DNA from: Dirofilaria immitis
Lineage: Eukaryota; Nematoda; Chromadorea; Rhabditida; Onchocercidae
Direction of reading: 5' to 3'
NCBI GenBank assembly: GCA_024305405.1
Contig: JAKNDB010000092.1
Location: forward strand, 3,811,501-3,875,500
Length of the DNA: 64,000 bases
Under the pieces are notes generated by a model that ran no database searches, was not told the origin of the DNA, and saw nothing but the letters and a program-made list of their open reading frames with translations. The position numbers and the translations under genes were made by a program. Numbering within the stretch: position 1 is the stretch's first letter; each line of letters starts with the position of its first letter. Below, piece by piece: positions 58,777 through 64,000 of this stretch.

Positions 58777-61700
58777 CTAGATATCATTACTATCCAGAAT
58801 ATTCGACATGTGGGCATCACGGTTTGATGCGTCATCATAGTTTGGAGCAATTTTACTCATATGTTCACTACTACCACTATTATCACCGCCATCACCATCA
58901 TTATCATCATCGTCATCATTACCAACATCATTAACATCATTGTTGCAATCATTACCCTCATCCTCTTCTTCCTCAAACTCATGCGTTATCACATTCCCCG
59001 ATCTTACTGCGTCACCATTACTCGTTGTGGCAGCCATCATAACCGCTTTTTTCTGTAGCTGATCTGCAACTTTCACCCAATTCACATTCTTCGTTCGTCG
59101 AGCTAGATAATGAACTTTACTTCGACGCTGATCTCGAACTGCTTTTTTCAGAATATTCATAACGCGTTTTTCCACTTTCGTGTCGGTTTTCACATCATGC
59201 GCGCTCAGTGTTTGCTTCAGATCTCTGTTTGGATAAGATGATACCAATAATCCAGCAATATTGACGCAATTATCTTCAATCTGCGAGTCGTCCACTCCAC
59301 TTCCAATAGCTTCCACGTTTTCCTCAAAAGATAAATCCATACTATTAAGATTTTCATCTCCATCTGTCTCCACTCTCATGTTTCCTAGAAATGTCTGGAA
59401 ACCCGGTGGCAAACATCCAGCGATTGCCTGCAGCCCATCTAATTCGTTTCGCTTAAGTTTAACTGGTAGCTGTGAAATCGGTGACCCACGATTCAATGAA
59501 AAATCTACTCTTCTTCTATTCTCATCAATCTAAAAATGTACTTGAAATGAAAAGCAAAAGCAAAGAGCAAAGTGATATGATATAATGCATGTTTTCTTGA
59601 CGACTTAAGGAAATCATTATTTTCAATGGAAACGTCTCATTCGCATGTTCTTTACAGAAGCTAACCAAAACATTCTCGAAAGCTGCTTGCGCTTTAAACT
59701 ATATCATTTTTCACCAAATATACTAGTTGGCAGTACTAAAAGGTAAATGTGATGAAAAAGTTCCTTGAAAATATGGATACAAACAACTAATGGTCAAAAG
59801 TTGAAACCAACTCTTTTCAAACGTGGCGCTTTTGGCTTATAACAATGAACAGGTATTTCGCCAATATTTCGCCTTGATCCCACTTCGTATTTTGTACCCT
59901 TAACATAATGAAACAGGACATAACCCGCATCTTCGTATGTAGTCGTAACTTCGTAACGCCTATAAATTTAATTTTCATGGATATAGCTTGCAATTATGGC
60001 TTGCAAAATGCATTTTCCATTGTCGATTTTTCATCAAATTTTCTGTCACTACTACTAATAATTACCCCTTGCAATTTAACTGTGCTACCTAATCGATTTA
60101 CATCCCGATATCAATATGGCAAATGATACTCAATTTTAAGCTAAAGTTCATATTTACAGAGAATACAGGTAAGAAAAATACATGATTCTCCCATCCTCAA
60201 AATCGTCTCCATTCCCACTGAAAAACCGCGTTATGTACAAATTATCGGGCAATAAACCGCTATCATTATTATCGAAAGAATAACCGTCCTGCCGTAAATG
60301 CTCACGCATCTGTAACAAAATTCACTTAGCATATTTAAGATAGAGACTCAAAACATACAAAACAAGCGGTATATTTTGAATTTGAAAATTTTTCTGTAAT
60401 ATGGAAATATAATGAAAAGTAAAACGAGTTCAGCCTTTTTCAGTTACGGTAGTTTATATCAACAGAATTAAGAAAAAGAAGTCATTTCAAATCATAAATT
60501 ATGGCAAAATTAACCTGTATCATATCTAAATCTAGTTCGTTATTATCTTTACCGTCGTATATTACTATTGTTCCCGGCTCTGGTAACATCATCGGTGCTT
60601 CGCGACATATGAATTGTGTTGTTGTTTTGACTTTCGCTGTAAAACAAGATGCACAACTTGGTAATAAATAAAGCACTGAAATAATTCTCAAAATATAAAA
60701 TGAAGTACACCGCAAGGAGTACAAAATAAGGTACCTTATAACGAAAAAATCCAATAAAATTAAGAGATTCAAAAATTTCTCATTTCCTTATATCATGTTG
60801 ATTTAAATGTAAATAAATGCTATCTTTCTGTCGTCAAAAAACTTTGCTCTAAATTGGAACACATATGACAAAATAATTCGATATCACTATTCACAAAACC
60901 AAATCTTCAATCATGATTCTTGACATATTTTGAAAGCAGTTTTCTTATTCGTTGAAATCCTTACATAAAGACATTCTCCAAATACAAAAAATTGAACCAA
61001 TTCGTAGCAACGGAACCAGAACAGGTGAAACAATAAGGCGAGAAGACAAAGATTATCCATAATTTTTCGATATTTTTCTAATAAATAGATTATTGATAAT
61101 GACAGAGTGAAGATAATTCACTTTGAAAATATGGAAAAAGCTATGAAGACTTACCGAGCAGTCGAGCGTAATCAGCAAATGAAAGTAAAGTGTATTGTTC
61201 GCTGATGTGCACTCGATCCTGACATTCCTGCATACTTTCTAACAGTTTTCCAATTAACCGATGGATTGTTCCATACTTTTTCTCATCAGCTAATGAACAG
61301 AATGGTGCATAAACATCAGACACAGAATGATTCGGAGCAGTAAACATTTGCTGATTTCCACCTGCCACATTTTCTACCGCTCCGGCATTATTTGCTGGAA
61401 GAAACAAATGTATTACTAAACTATTGATCTAAATGTATAAACGCAATTAATACATTAGTCGTTAAAAAAATATTAGCAACCTGAATTATTCTAGAACTAT
61501 ATCTTTTACATTATTTAGCATTGATCCTCCGTTGTTTGATAAATACAATGCCGATGTCATTATTTTTCCTTTTTGATTAAATGGTTACAATGAAAAAAAA
61601 TTCAAAGTTGGATCACTGACACTTAAACATTAAATGTTTATTGCATATTCAGTATATAAATGACAATGCTTTTATCGAAATCCGGACAAAAAAAGATAGC

Positions 61701-62077
61701 TTACGTTCTTCTGGTGGAACTGTCGAACCATTTTCACATTTTAGTGCCTCATCTGGATGTTTATTACGTAAATGTTCCCACATTCCCTTAGTAGACGATT
61801 GAGCATCCAAACGTAATTCTTTCCGCATACAACTCATTAGACGACACTTCACGATCCTTTCCGTATCAGCTCGACTATATCCATCCGATTCGTAAAGATC
61901 GAAATAACGCCAAACCACGCTTTTCTTCGGGAAATACGGCATAGAAAGACGTAACCAAGTACCACTGGTACTAAGAATTGCTGGCGCTATTTCATCCGAG
62001 CATATCGTAATGTTTGAGTTTAGGTTTTCTGAAGATGATGATGGTCCTTCATCCATCCCTTCCTTAAAACTAAACAT
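58777..62077 (-). CDS. BED-type zinc finger protein
   Basis: Probable DNA-binding protein. Six exons fit in phase without error: 62077-61705, 61394-61155, 60636-60515, 60309-60182, 59959-59812, 59529-58777; 587 residues. Residues about 45-110 form the BED finger: SVVWRYFDLYES..., then CRLMSC and, 21 residues on, HLRNKH, the CxxxxC...HxxxxH pattern of the family. The middle (residues 125-340) has no motif I know but reads as a folded domain (FICREAPMMLPEPGTIVIYD, DNLYITRFFSGNGDDF, DAGYVLFHYVKG...PVHCYKPKAPR). The C-terminal 250 residues include a basic helical part (RVMNILKKAVRDQRRSK) and an acidic run of D, N, G and E coded by the CAT/ATC repeat at 58878-58960. C. elegans BED-3 is a possible relative by domain only. 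Confidence 0.85.
58878..58960. repeat. CAT/ATC microsatellite inside the BED-protein coding exon
   Basis: Runs of CAT, ATC and CATTATCAT triplets; on the coding strand they give the acidic D/N/G-rich tract. Plus-strand His-rich and Ile-rich frames here are shadows. Confidence 0.85.
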
Positions 62078-64000
62078 TTTCGGTGTCGCATAATAACAGT
62101 ATGAATAATCTGCTCGAAAATCGGTTAATATCTAACAGAATGAGGAATAAGCAGCGAAAAAGGGTTATACTAATTTCAAGATTACTAAAGATTAAAAATA
62201 ATGTCAATATGATATTAATTACACGGATACATATGATTCGTGAAGTCCGTAAATTTATTATGACGAATACCTCCCGAAATATTGTGAATTGTCAAACAAA
62301 AAAAAAAACACTTCGCCCTATGTCATATTAATTAAAACGATATTAGTTTCATATTCGGATATATGAATTAGTAATCGGCGAATCTTCCGACTGATCTTTA
62401 ATTGATTACTATCCACAGAGTAATAATTCTCCGAATTTGGTGTCAATCTCTGACATATCGAAACATTACTCGAACAGTATTCTTCCATAGTATAATTTTG
62501 CAAGCTGATGTCATACATGAGTTCATCCGTATATAAATTTCAATATCCTCATGTCATATAAACTAATTTACAGTCTAATACCAGCCAAGAGAAGAGAAAA
62601 TGCTGTAAGAATTCCTTGTATTGTAACATTGGTCATTGTGAAAGAAGCTTAAACCTGAACAAATGATGCAGAAGGCGGGTATAAATTTACTGCACCGATA
62701 GACATGAGAATAGCAGTATTTATAGACCGATTGATCAATACATAAATCGATTCTGCATGGTAGAAGGAAAGAATGATATGAACTGGGTATTGGTTGATCT
62801 ATTAATCAGTGAATGAATCGATCGATAAACGAGATGGGAAGGGATGCGTCCAATGTATCGAACCAATCAATAATTCTCAGGGTCAGATAAGCAGAAATAG
62901 GGAGGGTGTAATGTGGATATGGATCGATGAAATGGAAAAGGGAGCAAAGAGAATGTGACTCATTCTCCTCCACCTGCACGCCTGATACTATCGATGGACG
63001 GGAGATGGAAAGGTCGGAACGAAGAAGAAGGCGCGGGTAGCAAAACGGCAGCTTAGCAGCGTCAGCAGCAGCGGCGGCAGTAACAGCCGAGCTTATCGGG
63101 GAGAAGAACCGTGAATGATGGCTTCCTCCTCCGTTAACATCGTTTGCTTCATCCTTCTTCCTGATTTCACTTCATCTGGATGTGGACATCAGATAGCTAT
63201 TTTAGAATCCTTCCAGAAGATGATGGATAGATGAAGTGAAAACGAAGAGATATTTGTTATATATCAAAAGCAGTTATATAATCACCATAACGAATTCCTG
63301 AATGTATCTATAGGTTCTCTTTACTTTGTTTTTATTCGACAATGAACTAAAACGATGATATATTCGTCCGTTTTTTAAAATCCTCCCAAATCAAGTCATT
63401 CTAATAGTTTAGTTTTAGTAAAGAAGCAATAGTAAATATTTGTCAAACAAAAATATGAAACATTTTGATTTGAAATAAAATAGAAGGAATGGCCATTTCG
63501 CTAACAGGAAGGTGTCGAGTGATCATTATGCTAGCGGGAAGTTCTGAGTGAATCATCCTAAGCGATAATTTCGCTAGCGATCAAAATGTCGAATGACCAC
63601 ATCACTGGGTATTAGATAATTTTCTGTATCTTCCATAACTGAGGCATGGAATAAAAATAAGATTTGTTGAAGATTATTTCATCATCGCTCCATCTACAAT
63701 TCAATCTATCGCTGATTGATTCTGTACGACAATTCTTTAATCATTTTATAAGTTTGAAATGAAAAAGATGGCAAATAACTGTCATCCTTCAATATTATCA
63801 AATGTTTAACTCATTTATTTACTTTCCATTATTGTCGAATATCGCACGTAGTAGTTCTTTTGCTTCTTTTTCAGCTTACCTCTGACCTTTTTTACTTCTT
63901 GGTCTCTTATCTATTCTTGCTTCCTAATTTTGATCTTTTCTATTACTTCAGAAGCAATCTTGTTGCTACAAATGGCATGAACCCCAGCTGCAAATAAATT
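62078..64000. other. Gene-free right end, BED-gene upstream DNA
   Basis: No exon supported. 62700-62850 has several ATCGAT/GATCAAT words; 63050-63095 is a GC-rich patch with repeated GCAGC/GGCGG; 63498-63605 is a degenerate repeat listed below. It may hold the promoter of the BED-finger gene. Confidence 0.5.
63498..63605. repeat. Degenerate repeat around a GCTAGCG core
   Basis: Three related segments beginning CGCTAACAGGAAG, TGCTAGCGGGAAG and CGCTAGCGATCAAA, each followed by GTCGAGTGA/TCTGAGTGA/GTCGAATGA and a CAT. The copies have drifted and spacing varies between about 30 and 43 bases. Confidence 0.5.

Noticed and set aside
58746..59058. His-rich and Ile-rich plus frames
   Set aside because: Antisense shadow of the triplet repeat inside the BED-protein exon.

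Overview
This is a piece of nuclear genome from a nematode. The genes are broken by many small GT-AG introns ending in TTTCAG or TTTTAG, the DNA is AT-rich, the proteins resemble nematode orthologues most closely, and one locus carries a near-copy of the 22-nt SL1 spliced leader. A parasitic clade III (filaria-like) worm is my best guess, but that is inference. No operon-like bacterial DNA, virus, transposon, CRISPR array or recognisable tRNA/rRNA gene was seen. CDS coordinates are gene spans including introns; the exons I worked out are listed in each entry.

Layout, left to right: UTP23 (-, runs off the left edge), a small unidentified gene (-), PEX3 (-), a class I eIF4E (-), an unidentified CxxC...HxxxC protein gene (+), a CK1/TTBK-like kinase (-), RNase kappa (-) head-to-head with V-ATPase subunit e (+), proteasome alpha PSMA1 (+), a dispersed SL1-like RNA element (+), the ER chaperone BiP (-) with a compact ER-stress promoter, a small membrane protein gene (-), RNA polymerase III subunit RPC11/POLR3K (-), the scavenger decapping enzyme DcpS (-), an HMG-box plus C2H2 protein gene (-), an unidentified low-complexity protein gene (-), the 8-oxoguanine glycosylase OGG1 (+), a small gene with an in-frame TGA (-), and a BED-finger protein gene (-). 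The last 1.9 kb has no gene I can support.

Most genes are housekeeping and not functionally linked, with two exceptions. RNase kappa and V-ATPase subunit e are both small Vo membrane subunits and share one 0.7-kb divergent promoter region. eIF4E, DcpS and the SL1-like element all concern mRNA caps, though they are not adjacent.

The most important caution is technical. At least eight otherwise intact, conserved genes lose frame at one or more homopolymer runs (nearly always A or T), and the frame returns at once if the run is lengthened by one base. This points to an assembly with systematic homopolymer shortening rather than to pseudogenes. I did not find a convincing new multi-gene system. 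The most notable biology is the OGG1 gene (absent from C. elegans), the paired Vo-subunit promoter, the BiP promoter with ERSE/UPRE-like sites and a GC-AG intron, and the dispersed SL1-like locus.
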